NCBI GenBank assembly: GCA_965200525.1
Contig: OZ241368.1
Location: 6,634,001-6,698,000, forward strand
From: JANNPJ01 sp965200525
GTDB lineage: Bacteria; Actinomycetota; Actinomycetes; Actinomycetales; Kineosporiaceae
Direction of reading: 5' to 3'
DNA: 64,000 nucleotides
Position 1 is the stretch's first letter, and each line of letters begins with the position of its first letter. Below, piece by piece: positions 33,725 through 44,557 of the stretch. Below the pieces are notes generated by a model. The model saw nothing but the letters and a program-made list of their open reading frames with translations. It had not been told where the DNA came from and did no database searches. The position numbers and the translations under genes are program-made.

Positions 33725-34843
33725 TCAGGAGACGCCGTACTTGGTGCAGGCCTTCTTGATCGCGGCCGTGGTGCAGATCGCCGCCGCGGTCTGGCCGCCG
33801 TCGGTGACGACGTCCTTGACGTTGTCGGCGGTGATGCCCTGCGGGGTGAGCAGGACGGACGCCACGTCAGCGTTGAGCGTGCTGTCGTGCACCTTGTCCT
33901 TGGCCAGGGCGTCGGCCGAAGCCTTGTCCTGGTTGATCAGGTCGATGGCGAGCTTGGAGACCGCGTCGGCCTCGAGCTTGGTCGACTTGTAGATGCTCAC
34001 GCACTGGGTACCGACGAGCACCCGCTGCAGGCCCTCGACGCTGGCGTCCTGGCCGGTGACCGGGATCTTGCCGGCGAGGCCCTGGGTCTTCAGACGGGCG
34101 ATCACCGCACCACCGAGGTTGTCGTTCGCGGCGGCGACGCCGACGAACTTGCTCTTCAGCTTGGTGTCGATCGCGGAGAAGATCGTTCCGCCCTTGATCG
34201 GGTCCCAGCCGGGAACGGCCTGGCTGGCCGCGATGGTGTAGCCGGCCTTCTTGATGGCCGTGTCGTAGCCGGTCTTGAACAGGGTGGCGTTGTTGTCGTC
34301 GGGCGAGCCGTTGAGCTCAACGACCGGGCCGGACTTGTCGCCGTTGTCCTGCATGCACTTGACCAGGCCCTCGCCGATCGCGGTGCCGACGGCGGTGTTG
34401 TCGAAGGACACGTAGTACTTCGCGCCACCACCCAGGGTCAGGCGGTCGTAGTCGATAACCGGGATACCGGCGTTGGTGGCCTTGGTGATGACGGCCTTGC
34501 CGCTGTTCGCGTCGAGGTCGACGATGATCAGGGCCTTCACGCCGGCGCTGATCATGCCGTCGGCGATGGTCTGGAACTTGGCGACGTCGCCGCCGGCGTT
34601 CTGGATGTCCGAGTCGATGCCCGCGGCGTCGAACGCCTTCTTCAGGAACGGCCGGTCAGCAGATTCCCAACGCGGGGAGGAGGCCGAGTCGGGCAGGATC
34701 ACGCCGACCTTGCCCTTGACCGTCGTCCCGCCGGTGGAGCCGCCAGTGGCGGTGTCTCCACCGCTGCTGGAGCCGCCGCAGGCCGTGAGGGCCAGCAGGC
34801 CAGCGGTGGCAACCGCTGCGACTGCGAAGATTTTTCTGCGCAT
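33725..34843 (-). CDS. Xylose-type sugar-binding lipoprotein
   Basis: 372 residues. A signal peptide ends in the lipobox LTACGG with C22 as lipidated cysteine, then a Gly/Ser/Thr linker and a type I periplasmic-binding-protein domain (XylF/ChvE type): GVILPDS near 46, IIVDLDANSG, DYDRLTLGG, NGSPDDNNATLF and AANDNLGGAVI. First gene of the transporter operon. AAAGGAGG lies about 12 nt before ATG 34843. Sugar specificity is inferred from family likeness and the ROK neighbour; ribose- or glucose-type ligands are possible. Confidence 0.92.
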   Translation of the reverse strand: MRRKIFAVAAVATAGLLALTACGGSSSGGDTATGGSTGGTTVKGKVGVILPDSASSPRWESADRPFLKKAFDAAGIDSDIQNAGGDVAKFQTIADGMISAGVKALIIVDLDANSGKAVITKATNAGIPVIDYDRLTLGGGAKYYVSFDNTAVGTAIGEGLVKCMQDNGDKSGPVVELNGSPDDNNATLFKTGYDTAIKKAGYTIAASQAVPGWDPIKGGTIFSAIDTKLKSKFVGVAAANDNLGGAVIARLKTQGLAGKIPVTGQDASVEGLQRVLVGTQCVSIYKSTKLEADAVSKLAIDLINQDKASADALAKDKVHDSTLNADVASVLLTPQGITADNVKDVVTDGGQTAAAICTTAAIKKACTKYGVS

Positions 34844-34929
34844 TGTGGTGTGGTCCTCCTTTGTACCAGCAGCCTTGCCGGTACGAAACTGGGGACCCCG
34901 CAGTCACGGGGACCCGACGACGACTCCTT

Positions 34930-34990
34930 ACGTCAGGACCCCTCGTCGGCCCTGACGTGGATATGTTGCCATCGACAACATATCCACGTC
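34930..34990. promoter_or_regulatory. Perfect 15-bp inverted repeat with a competing second hairpin upstream of binding-protein gene
   Basis: GACGTGGATATGTTG (34954-34968) and its exact reverse complement (34976-34990) flank the spacer ccatcga. The arm base sequence CCTGACGT (34951-34958) can also pair with ACGTCAGG (34930-34937). The two structures share bases, so they exclude each other. TGTTG-N7-CAACA is a plausible ROK operator; alternatively the element is a leader switch. Confidence 0.6.
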
Positions 34991-35129
34991 GTAGGTCACA
35001 CCGCTAGCGCCGACCCGCTCCCCCGGATCACATGTCGATAACGCTCGGTGCAGGGACGGACATCCGCGACATCACCTGACCGAAACATCCTCGGGAGAGC
35101 GGTCTCCCGGTCTGACCGGCTGATATCAA

Positions 35130-35169
35130 GCCCTTTCGGGCGAGCTACCAACCGACCGACACCGGTCGG
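35130..35169 (-). terminator. Two tandem hairpins after acnA
   Basis: On the minus strand CCGACC/GGTCGG (35152-35169) is followed by GCCC-GAAA-GGGC (35130-35141), a stem capped by a GNRA tetraloop. They lie directly after the acnA stop and before the transporter promoter. Confidence 0.45.
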
Positions 35170-35174
35170 CCTTC

Positions 35175-38003
<2,829 letters not shown>

Positions 38004-38048
38004 CGCGAGCTCCTTAGATCGTCGTTGCGGGCCGGTCCGTTCACAAAG

Positions 38049-38066
38049 TATCTCGACATCAAGATA
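38049..38066. promoter_or_regulatory. Near-perfect palindrome upstream of acnA
   Basis: TATCTTGATGTCGAGATA (minus strand) pairs with itself with one mismatch and is followed by TACTTTG, a possible -10. It overlaps the stop codon of the upstream methyltransferase gene. Likely operator of a regulator of acnA. Confidence 0.55.
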
Positions 38067-39432
38067 TCTCATCTTGAGCCGCACCGGCGGCGGGCACCAG
38101 TGTGGCCACGCACTCGACGTGATGCGTCATCGGGAACAGGTCGAACGCGCGAAGTTGGGTCAATCGGTACCCCACGGACGCCGCGGTGGCCAGGTCCCGG
38201 GCCAGCGCGGCCGGGTCGCAGGCCACGTAGACGATCACCCGCGGCCGCAGTTCGGCGATCCGGGTGATCACCGCCTTGCCGGCGCCGGCCCGGGGCGGGT
38301 CCAGCACCACGACGTCGGCGCCGTCGGCCAGCGGACCGCCGGCCGCGGCCAGCCGGGGCAGCACGGCCTCGACCGAGCCGTTCTCGAACCGGATCCAGTC
38401 CAGGTCGTGCAGCGAGCGGCGGGCATCGGCGGTGGCCCGGGCGTCGGACTCGACCACGACCACGTTGCCGGTCTGGCCCACCCGGTCGGCCAGCCCGGCG
38501 GCGAACAGGCCGACCCCGCCGTAGAGGTCGACCGCCCGCTCCCCCGGCGCCGGGTCGGCCGCGGCCAGCACGGCGTCCAACAGCGCCTGGGCGGCCCCCG
38601 GATGCACCTGCCAGAAGCCGGCCCCGGTGATCCGGAACCGCCGGACGGCGCCGTCGATCACCACCTGCTCGGAGACCCAGGTGCGACCGCGCACCTGATG
38701 CAGACCACCGTCGTCACGGGTGGCGACCGCGGCCGGCGCCGGCAGGCGGGGCAGCCGCAACCGGCTCGCGGACGCCGACTCCAGCGGCTCGACCAGCACC
38801 AGCGGGTCGCCGTCGGCGGGCGTGATCACCTCGACCGCGCCGACCGCGGGCCAGCGTTGCTCGCCGATCTGCAGGCCGGTCACCTGCGGTTCGGCGATCA
38901 GGCACTCCTCGACCTGGATGACGTCGTGCGAGCGGTGCCGGCGCAGCCCGGCGCGGCCGTGGCGATCCACCGCGAACCGGACCCGGGTCCGCCAGCCGAG
39001 GCCGTCGACCGGGGCGGCGGCACCGTCGGCGGCCGGTCGCCGGCCCGGTACCGGGACCGCCTCCACGACCACCTCGGGGACGCCGTCCACCCCCGACTCG
39101 AGCTTGGCCAGCCGTTGCAGCTGCTCGGTGATCACGGCCGCCTTGAGCGCCCGCTGGGCCGGCAGCGAGGCGTGCTGCCAGTCACAGCCACCGCACCGGC
39201 CGGGGCCGGCCAGCGGGCACGGCGCCTCGACCCGGTCGGGCGAGGCCACCAGCACCTCGACCGCGTCGGCCCGCCAGAACTTGGACCGCTCGCCGCCGTC
39301 GGTCAGCCGGGCCAGCACGGTCTCGCCGGGCAGGGCGTGCCGGACGAACACCACCCGGCCCTCGTACCGGGCCACGCAGTGCCCGCCGTGCGCCACCGGC
39401 CCGATCTCCAGCCGGATCAGCACATCGGTCAC
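38059..39432 (-). CDS. TRAM-domain RNA (uracil/cytosine-5)-methyltransferase
   Basis: 457-residue class I SAM-dependent methyltransferase of the TrmA/RlmD family. An N-terminal TRAM/OB domain (1-60) is followed by the Fe-S motif CPLAGPGRCGGCDWQH and a methyltransferase domain with DLYGGVGLFA, VLDPPRAGAG, and YVACDPAALARDL holding the catalytic cysteine. It modifies an RNA uridine; the site is not known. GTG 39432 begins 8 nt after the APC permease stop. It is related to Rv2689c of M. tuberculosis by synteny (from memory). Confidence 0.9.
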   Translation of the reverse strand: MTDVLIRLEIGPVAHGGHCVARYEGRVVFVRHALPGETVLARLTDGGERSKFWRADAVEVLVASPDRVEAPCPLAGPGRCGGCDWQHASLPAQRALKAAVITEQLQRLAKLESGVDGVPEVVVEAVPVPGRRPAADGAAAPVDGLGWRTRVRFAVDRHGRAGLRRHRSHDVIQVEECLIAEPQVTGLQIGEQRWPAVGAVEVITPADGDPLVLVEPLESASASRLRLPRLPAPAAVATRDDGGLHQVRGRTWVSEQVVIDGAVRRFRITGAGFWQVHPGAAQALLDAVLAAADPAPGERAVDLYGGVGLFAAGLADRVGQTGNVVVVESDARATADARRSLHDLDWIRFENGSVEAVLPRLAAAGGPLADGADVVVLDPPRAGAGKAVITRIAELRPRVIVYVACDPAALARDLATAASVGYRLTQLRAFDLFPMTHHVECVATLVPAAGAAQDEIS

Positions 39433-39440
39433 GGTCTCGG

Positions 39441-41486
39441 TCAGGACGACTCCTTGGAAGAGCTGGCGGTTGGTTCGTCGGTACCGACGGCGGCCGGCCG
39501 CCGGGATGCACCCGGGGCGGGCAGTTCCTCCCGGCCTTCACGGCCGACCGAGGAACGCAGCTGCCAGGGCACGCTGGCCACCATCACGCCCGGCATGAAG
39601 TGCAGCGAGCTCTTCAGCCGCAAGGCGCTCTGGTTGTGCAGGATCTGCTCCCACCAGCGGCCGACCACGTACTCCGGGATGAAGACGACGATCAGGTCGC
39701 GCGGGCTGTCGCGCCGGATGCTGCGCACGTAGGCCAGCACCGGCCGGGTGATCTCCCGGTACGGCGACTCCAGGGCCCGCAGGGTGATCGGGATGTCGCG
39801 CCGGTCCCATTCCTCCTGCAGCTTCTGGGTCTCCTCCGGATCGACGGCCACGGTCACCGCCTCCAGCACCGAGGGCCGCGAGGCCCGGGCGTAGGCCAGG
39901 GCCCGCATGGTCGGCTTGTGCACCTTGGAGACCAGCACGATGGCGTGCACCCGGGACGGCAGCATCCGGCCCTTGCTCTCCTCGGCCAGCTCCTGCCGGA
40001 CCGAGTTGTAGTGCTTGCGGATCGCCTGCATGAGCAAAAACAGCAGCAGCATGAACAGCAGGGCGATGTAGGCGCCCCGGGTGAACTTGGTGATCAGGAC
40101 GACGATCAGGACGGCGCCGGTGATGGTCAGGCCGATCGCGTTGATCACCCTCGAGCGCATCATCCGGAACCGGGCCGCCGGGTCGGTCTCGGTCTTCAGC
40201 AGTCGGGTCCAGTGCCGGACCATGCCGGTCTGGCTGAGGGTGAAGGAGATGAACACCCCGACGATGTAGAGCTGGATCAGCCGGGTCACCTCGGCGTCGT
40301 AGATCAGGATCAGGACGCCGGCCGAACCGGCCAGCAGGACGATGCCGTTGCTGTAGGCCAGCCGGTCGCCGCGGGTGTGCAGCTGGCGCGGGAGCAGGTC
40401 GTCGCGGGCCAGGATCGAGCCAAGCACCGGGAAGCCGTTGAAGGCGGTGTTGGCGGCCAGCACCAGGATCAGCCCGGTGGCCGCCGCGATCAGGTAGAAC
40501 GCCGGTGGAAAGCCGCTGAACAAGGCCCGGGCGACCTGGGTCAGCACCGGGTCTTGGACGTAGTCGGAGCCCACCGACTTGCCGTTCAGCTGCAACTGGT
40601 CGGCCGGGAACTCCGCGAACCGTACGTGCATCACCTTGGCCAGCACGATGATCGACAACAGCATCGTGATCGCGATCCCGCCCAGCAGGGCCAGCGTGTT
40701 GGCGGCGTTCTTGCTCTTCGGCTCCTTGAACGCGGGGACGCCGTTGCTGATCGCCTCGACCCCGGTCAGAGCCGCGCAGCCGGAGGAGAACGCCCGCAGC
40801 AGCAGGAAGCCGCCGGCCAGGCCGACCAGGCCCTGGTTGTACTGCGACTCCGGCAGCAGGGTCAGGTTGGCGCTCTCGGCCATCGGCAGGTCGCCGAAGG
40901 CGTAGCGCAGGAAGCCCCAGGCGCTCATCCCGAGCACCGCGGCCATGAAGACATAGGTCGGGATCGCGAACGCCGTCCCGGCCTCCCGGATGCCGCGGAG
41001 GTTCATCGTGGTCAGGACGGCCACCACGAACACCGCCAGCAGGGCCTCGTGCCCGCGCAGGCTGGGGATGGCCGCCGCCGCGTACTGGGCCCCGGAGGAG
41101 ACCGACACCGCCACCGTGAGCACGTAGTCGACCAGCAGGGCACTGGCCACCGTTACCCCGGCGGTCACGCCCAGGTTGGTCGTCGCCACCTCGTAGTCAC
41201 CGCCGCCGGACGGGTACGCGTGCACGTTCTGCCGGTACGAGGCGACCACGATCAGCAGCACGAACGCCACCGTGATGCCGATCCAGGGCGACAGCGTGAA
41301 CGAGGTGATCCCGGCCGCGGCCAGGGTCAGGAAGATCTCGTCCGGGGCATAGGCGACCGACGACAGCGCGTCCGAGGCGAACACCGGCAGGGCGATGCGT
41401 TTGGGCAGCAGCGTTTCGCCCAGCCGCTCGCTGCGGACCGGCCGTCCGAGGAGCAGGCGCTTGATCGCGCCGGTGATAGGAGGCAC
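39441..41486 (-). CDS. APC-superfamily permease, probable K+ or amino-acid transporter
   Basis: 681 residues: about 12 membrane helices, then a soluble C-terminal domain (about 480-640, VHAIVLVSKVHKPTMRALAYARA) of universal-stress-like fold. The SDALSSVAYAPDEIFL start and the EAISNGVPAFKEP motif fit the APC/KimA branch; KimA of Bacillus is a K+ importer with the same C-terminal arrangement. The adjacent CeoB/CeoC TrkA-type proteins support a role in K+ uptake, but transport of amino acids is possible. GTG 41486. Confidence 0.85.
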   Translation of the reverse strand: MPPITGAIKRLLLGRPVRSERLGETLLPKRIALPVFASDALSSVAYAPDEIFLTLAAAGITSFTLSPWIGITVAFVLLIVVASYRQNVHAYPSGGGDYEVATTNLGVTAGVTVASALLVDYVLTVAVSVSSGAQYAAAAIPSLRGHEALLAVFVVAVLTTMNLRGIREAGTAFAIPTYVFMAAVLGMSAWGFLRYAFGDLPMAESANLTLLPESQYNQGLVGLAGGFLLLRAFSSGCAALTGVEAISNGVPAFKEPKSKNAANTLALLGGIAITMLLSIIVLAKVMHVRFAEFPADQLQLNGKSVGSDYVQDPVLTQVARALFSGFPPAFYLIAAATGLILVLAANTAFNGFPVLGSILARDDLLPRQLHTRGDRLAYSNGIVLLAGSAGVLILIYDAEVTRLIQLYIVGVFISFTLSQTGMVRHWTRLLKTETDPAARFRMMRSRVINAIGLTITGAVLIVVLITKFTRGAYIALLFMLLLFLLMQAIRKHYNSVRQELAEESKGRMLPSRVHAIVLVSKVHKPTMRALAYARASRPSVLEAVTVAVDPEETQKLQEEWDRRDIPITLRALESPYREITRPVLAYVRSIRRDSPRDLIVVFIPEYVVGRWWEQILHNQSALRLKSSLHFMPGVMVASVPWQLRSSVGREGREELPAPGASRRPAAVGTDEPTASSSKESS

Positions 41487-41690
41487 GACCGGTCATCGTA
41501 TGCCTCTGCCGCACGGGACCGGACAGACGGTGGCCCGGAGCGACCATTTCGAGCCCGTCCGGGCCCCCTGGACCTTGACCGACCGTGTACCTTCGGCGGC
41601 GGGCCGTGGCGGGGACGTCAGGCTCGCCGTGAGGCCGACAGGCCGCCGAAGGACATCCTCCATCCAGAGGTCGAGAGGGCCGGATCAGCA

Positions 41691-42359
41691 GTGCACTTCG
41701 TGATCATGGGTTGTGGACGGACCGGGTCGACGCTCGCCCAGATGGTCGAGGACCGGGGGCACACCGTGGCCGTCGTCGACCAGAATCCGGAGGCGTTCCG
41801 CCGGCTGGGCCCGCACTTCGAAGGACGGCGCGTGGTCGGGCCCGGGTTCGACCGCGACACCCTGACCGAGGCCGGGATCGAGGACGCCTACGCCTTCGCG
41901 GCGGTCAGCAACGGCGACAACTCGAACATCCTGGCCGCTCGGGTGGCCCGCGAGACGTTCGGCGTCTCCAACGTCGTGGCCCGGATCTACGACCCGGGCC
42001 GGGCCGAGGTCTACCAGCGACTGGGCATACCCACCGTCGCCACCGTCCGCTGGACCGCCGACCAGATGGCCCGCCGGCTGCTGCCCAGCGGGGCGATCTC
42101 GGAGTTCCGGGACGCGTCGGGCTCGGTCGTGCTGGCCGAGGTCCAGGTGCACGGCAGCTGGGTCGGCAGCCGGATGACCGTCCTGGAGGCCGCCTCCGGC
42201 GCTCGGGTGGCCTTTCTCACCCGGCTCGGCGAGGGCATCGTGCCCGGCGCCGACACCGTCTACCAGGAGGGCGACCTGGTCCACGTGGTCATGCTTCACG
42301 ACCAGGTCGGCTCGGTCGAGCAGAGCCTGGCCAGCCCGCCCGCGAAGGATGAGGCGTGA
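41691..42359 (+). CDS. ceoB: TrkA-type K+ uptake regulator, CeoB-like
   Basis: 222 residues: RCK N domain with the NAD(H)-binding GCGRTGSTLAQ at residues 7-17 and acid D28 ending strand 2 (VVDQNPEAF), then a TrkA-C domain (about 140-215). Such proteins gate a potassium transporter by binding nucleotides. GTG 41691. It is followed at once by a second TrkA protein (TGATG overlap), the ceoB-ceoC pair, and lies divergent from the APC permease. Confidence 0.9.
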   Translation: MHFVIMGCGRTGSTLAQMVEDRGHTVAVVDQNPEAFRRLGPHFEGRRVVGPGFDRDTLTEAGIEDAYAFAAVSNGDNSNILAARVARETFGVSNVVARIYDPGRAEVYQRLGIPTVATVRWTADQMARRLLPSGAISEFRDASGSVVLAEVQVHGSWVGSRMTVLEAASGARVAFLTRLGEGIVPGADTVYQEGDLVHVVMLHDQVGSVEQSLASPPAKDEA

Positions 42360-43033
42360 TGCGGATCGTCATCGTGGGAGCCGGCAGCGTGGGCCGCTCG
42401 ATCGCCCGGGAGCTGCTGACCAACGGCCACCGGGTCCTGATGATCGACAAGGACCCGAACGCGATCCGGGTGACCAGCGTGCCCGACGCCGAGTGGCTGC
42501 TGGCCGATGCCTGCGAGATCACCTCGCTGGCCGACGCCGGGCTGGCCGACTGCGACGTCGTGGTGGCCGCCAGCGGCGACGACAAGGCCAACCTGGTCGT
42601 GTCCCTGCTGGCCAAGACCGAGTACGGGGTGCCCCGGACGATCGCCCGGGTGAACACGCCGGCCAACGAGTGGATGTTCGACGAGGCCTGGGGGGTCGAT
42701 GTCGCCGTCTCCACCCCGCGGCTGATGACCGCCCTGGTCGAGGAGGCCGTCTCGATCGGCGAGCTGGTGAGGATCTTCACCTTCCAGCAGGGGCAGGCCT
42801 CGATGGTCGAGCTCACCCTGCCCAGCGACTCACCGCTTGCCGGGACGACGGTCGGCGAGATCGAGTGGCCGCCGGACACGGTGCTGGTCGCGATCATCCG
42901 CGGTGAGCGGCCGATCGCCCCCAACCGGGACGACCCGCTCGAAGCCCACGACGAGCTGATGTTCATCACCGTGCCCGAGAGCGAGGACCTGCTGCAGTCC
43001 CTGCTCACCCCGCCCGACGCCACCCTCCCCTGA
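42359..43033 (+). CDS. ceoC: TrkA-type K+ uptake regulator, CeoC-like
   Basis: 224 residues: RCK N domain with GAGSVGRSIARELL at 7-20 and MIDKDPNAI as the second-strand end, then a TrkA-C domain. ATG 42359 shares its A with the ceoB stop (TGATG); GTG 42356 is one codon longer. It probably forms a hetero-oligomeric gating ring with CeoB. A 28-bp inverted repeat follows. Confidence 0.9.
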   Translation: MRIVIVGAGSVGRSIARELLTNGHRVLMIDKDPNAIRVTSVPDAEWLLADACEITSLADAGLADCDVVVAASGDDKANLVVSLLAKTEYGVPRTIARVNTPANEWMFDEAWGVDVAVSTPRLMTALVEEAVSIGELVRIFTFQQGQASMVELTLPSDSPLAGTTVGEIEWPPDTVLVAIIRGERPIAPNRDDPLEAHDELMFITVPESEDLLQSLLTPPDATLP

Positions 43034-43086
43034 CGCCCCCGTCCCGCTGACCGCCACCGCCCGCTGACCTCGGCGCCCGCGACCCC

Positions 43087-43179
43087 GCTCCGACAATGCG
43101 CCCGTTGGCCACCGTGCCGGAGCCGACCCCCGGCCCTCTGCGGCCGATCACCGGTGGCCAACGGGAGCATCGTCGGAGC
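43087..43179. terminator. Long 28-bp inverted repeat after ceoC
   Basis: Arms 43087-43114 and 43152-43179 match except at two positions (GCTCCGAC, then CCCGTTGGCCACCG in common) with a 37-nt spacer. Located between convergent ceoC and the DUF3159 gene. A bidirectional terminator is the simplest reading; the long spacer and extent also fit a small repetitive element. Confidence 0.55.
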
Positions 43180-43280
43180 AGAGTTGCGCATGGGCTGGGC
43201 CGGGGCGGGTGGCTGACCGGCTTGGTCGCCGAGTGTCGTGCGCTCGGCCGGGACGACGAGAATCGGGCCGACCGGCGCGC

Positions 43281-44057
43281 TCAGGTGCGGTGGGCCTCGG
43301 TGAGGTCGTCGTCGCCCGGCTCGACCAGTTCGCCCGGCTCGACCAGTTCGACCGGCTTGGCCAGCGGCACGTTCCGCAGCACCAGCCAGGAGAGCCAGAT
43401 CGTCAACGCCCACAGGGGCACGCCCAGCACCAGTCCGTTGAGAGTGCCGAGCAGGGTGACCTTGTCGGCCACGAAGAGCGGGATCTGGACAGCCAGCCGG
43501 AGCAGGAACATGCCCACCCACAACCAGGTGGCCCGCTGGTAGGCCGTGTAGCGCGGCCGGTCCTGGCGCCAGGCGAACATCTCACCGGTGATCGGACCGA
43601 TGATCACGCCGATCAGCGGCCAACGGGCCAGGATCGAGATCGCGTAGATCGCCGCGCCCCCGCCGTTCTTGAGCAGACTGGGCAGGAAGAAGTAGTTGGC
43701 CTTGCCGGTCTTCGTGGCGATCCAGGCGCCGAGCGCGATTCCCAGCACCCCCGACACGATCTGGGTCAGTGACTCGCGGGCCACCAGGCGCCACACGACG
43801 AGCACGACCAGCGGCACGCCGGCGCCGATGATCGAGGTCTGGATGTCCTTGGTGGCCGCGTAGACCAGGGAGAAGACGGTGTAGGGCAGCACCGACTCGA
43901 CGATCCCGCGGACCCCGCCGAACGTCTTCTCGAAGGAGAACTCACCGGCGACAGCCGCACTCAGACCGCCGGTCGGGGCCGTCCGACGGGTGGGCGCCGG
44001 ATCGGCAGCGGGCGAGTCATCGGCCTCCGCCGACGGGGCCGGCGGTTCAGCAGCCAT
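43281..44057 (-). CDS. DUF3159 integral membrane protein
   Basis: 258 residues. A Pro/Ala-rich N terminus (1-35) leads to a membrane region with five or six helices (about 50-230): SLVYAATKDIQTSIIGAG, IALGAWIATKTGKANYFFLP and IGVIIGPITGEMFAWR. The C-terminal cytoplasmic tail contains a repeated ELVEPG unit. Function unknown; conserved beside dut and suhB in actinobacteria. The start overlaps the OB-fold gene end by 11 nt. Confidence 0.88.
   Translation of the reverse strand: MAAEPPAPSAEADDSPAADPAPTRRTAPTGGLSAAVAGEFSFEKTFGGVRGIVESVLPYTVFSLVYAATKDIQTSIIGAGVPLVVLVVWRLVARESLTQIVSGVLGIALGAWIATKTGKANYFFLPSLLKNGGGAAIYAISILARWPLIGVIIGPITGEMFAWRQDRPRYTAYQRATWLWVGMFLLRLAVQIPLFVADKVTLLGTLNGLVLGVPLWALTIWLSWLVLRNVPLAKPVELVEPGELVEPGDDDLTEAHRT
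43313..43348. repeat. Perfect 18-bp tandem duplication in DUF3159 gene
   Basis: CGCCCGGCTCGACCAGTT occurs twice in a row in the part encoding the acidic tail, giving two ELVEPG units. Probably a recent slippage duplication. Confidence 0.8.
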
Positions 44058-44463
44058 GCCCGGCGACCAGCTCGTATCTGGGGTTGAAGATGGTCCGGAC
44101 GCCGCCTGCCTCGGTGACCAGGCCCTGCACCCTGATCCGGCGGCCCGGCTCGACCCCGCGGATCTGACGCCGTCCGAGCCAGACCACCGAGACGCTGCCG
44201 CTGCCGTCGTAGAGCTCGGCCACCAGGGCCGGCACCCCGGCCCGGGGGCGCAGGGTCACCGCTCGCAGGGTGCCGCAGATCATGGCCGGCTGGCGCAGGG
44301 CCAGCTGGGCGATCGGGGTGCCGCCCAGCCGGACGGACACCTCGCGCTCCTGCTCCGCGTGCACCTGGTGCTGCGGAGCCACGAACCGGGAGAGCGCCCG
44401 GCGAAACCCGGATCGCTCGTGCTGCTTTTCCATCTGTTGCTTATCGGTCGGTTGCTTGCCCAC
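44047..44463 (-). CDS. OB-fold nucleic-acid-binding-like protein
   Basis: 138 residues. A charged, helical N terminus (MGKQPTDKQQMEKQ) precedes an OB-fold domain (about 45-135: AMICGTLRAVTLRP, ELYDGSGSVSVVWLGRR, GVEPGRRIRVQGLVT). Small stand-alone OB proteins of this locus (compare Rv2694c) have no known function. GTG 44463 is chosen because TACGCT lies exactly 6 nt upstream. It overlaps the DUF3159 start by 11 nt. Confidence 0.82.
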   Translation of the reverse strand: MGKQPTDKQQMEKQHERSGFRRALSRFVAPQHQVHAEQEREVSVRLGGTPIAQLALRQPAMICGTLRAVTLRPRAGVPALVAELYDGSGSVSVVWLGRRQIRGVEPGRRIRVQGLVTEAGGVRTIFNPRYELVAGHGC

Positions 44464-44469
44464 CTGTCC

Positions 44470-44475
44470 AGCGTA
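44470..44475 (-). promoter_or_regulatory. Putative -10 box of leaderless OB-fold gene
   Basis: TACGCT on the minus strand, 6 nt before GTG 44463. Confidence 0.5.
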
Positions 44476-44557
44476 CCTACGTTTGGCGGGCACAAGAGCA
44501 GCCGGGGCCGACCGGTTTGCCCCGGCCTGCGGGCGATCGACCGCCGGCCGACCGGGT

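Larger units (their letters stand above)
34844..35174. other. 331-bp gap between binding-protein gene and acnA
   Basis: No gene is supported. The gap holds the leader of the binding-protein gene, the inverted repeats at 34930-34990 and the acnA 3' hairpins at 35130-35169. The AT content rises around 34960-35050 and 35110-35140, consistent with promoters. Confidence 0.6.

Noticed and set aside
34844..35174. Possible small gene between the binding-protein gene and acnA
   Set aside because: Frames there are short, rich in Arg and Ser, and lack a ribosome-binding site; the stretch is better explained by regulatory repeats.
39441..41486. Calling the APC permease a Kup-type potassium transporter
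   Set aside because: Its N-terminal and central motifs fit the APC/KimA branch rather than Kup.
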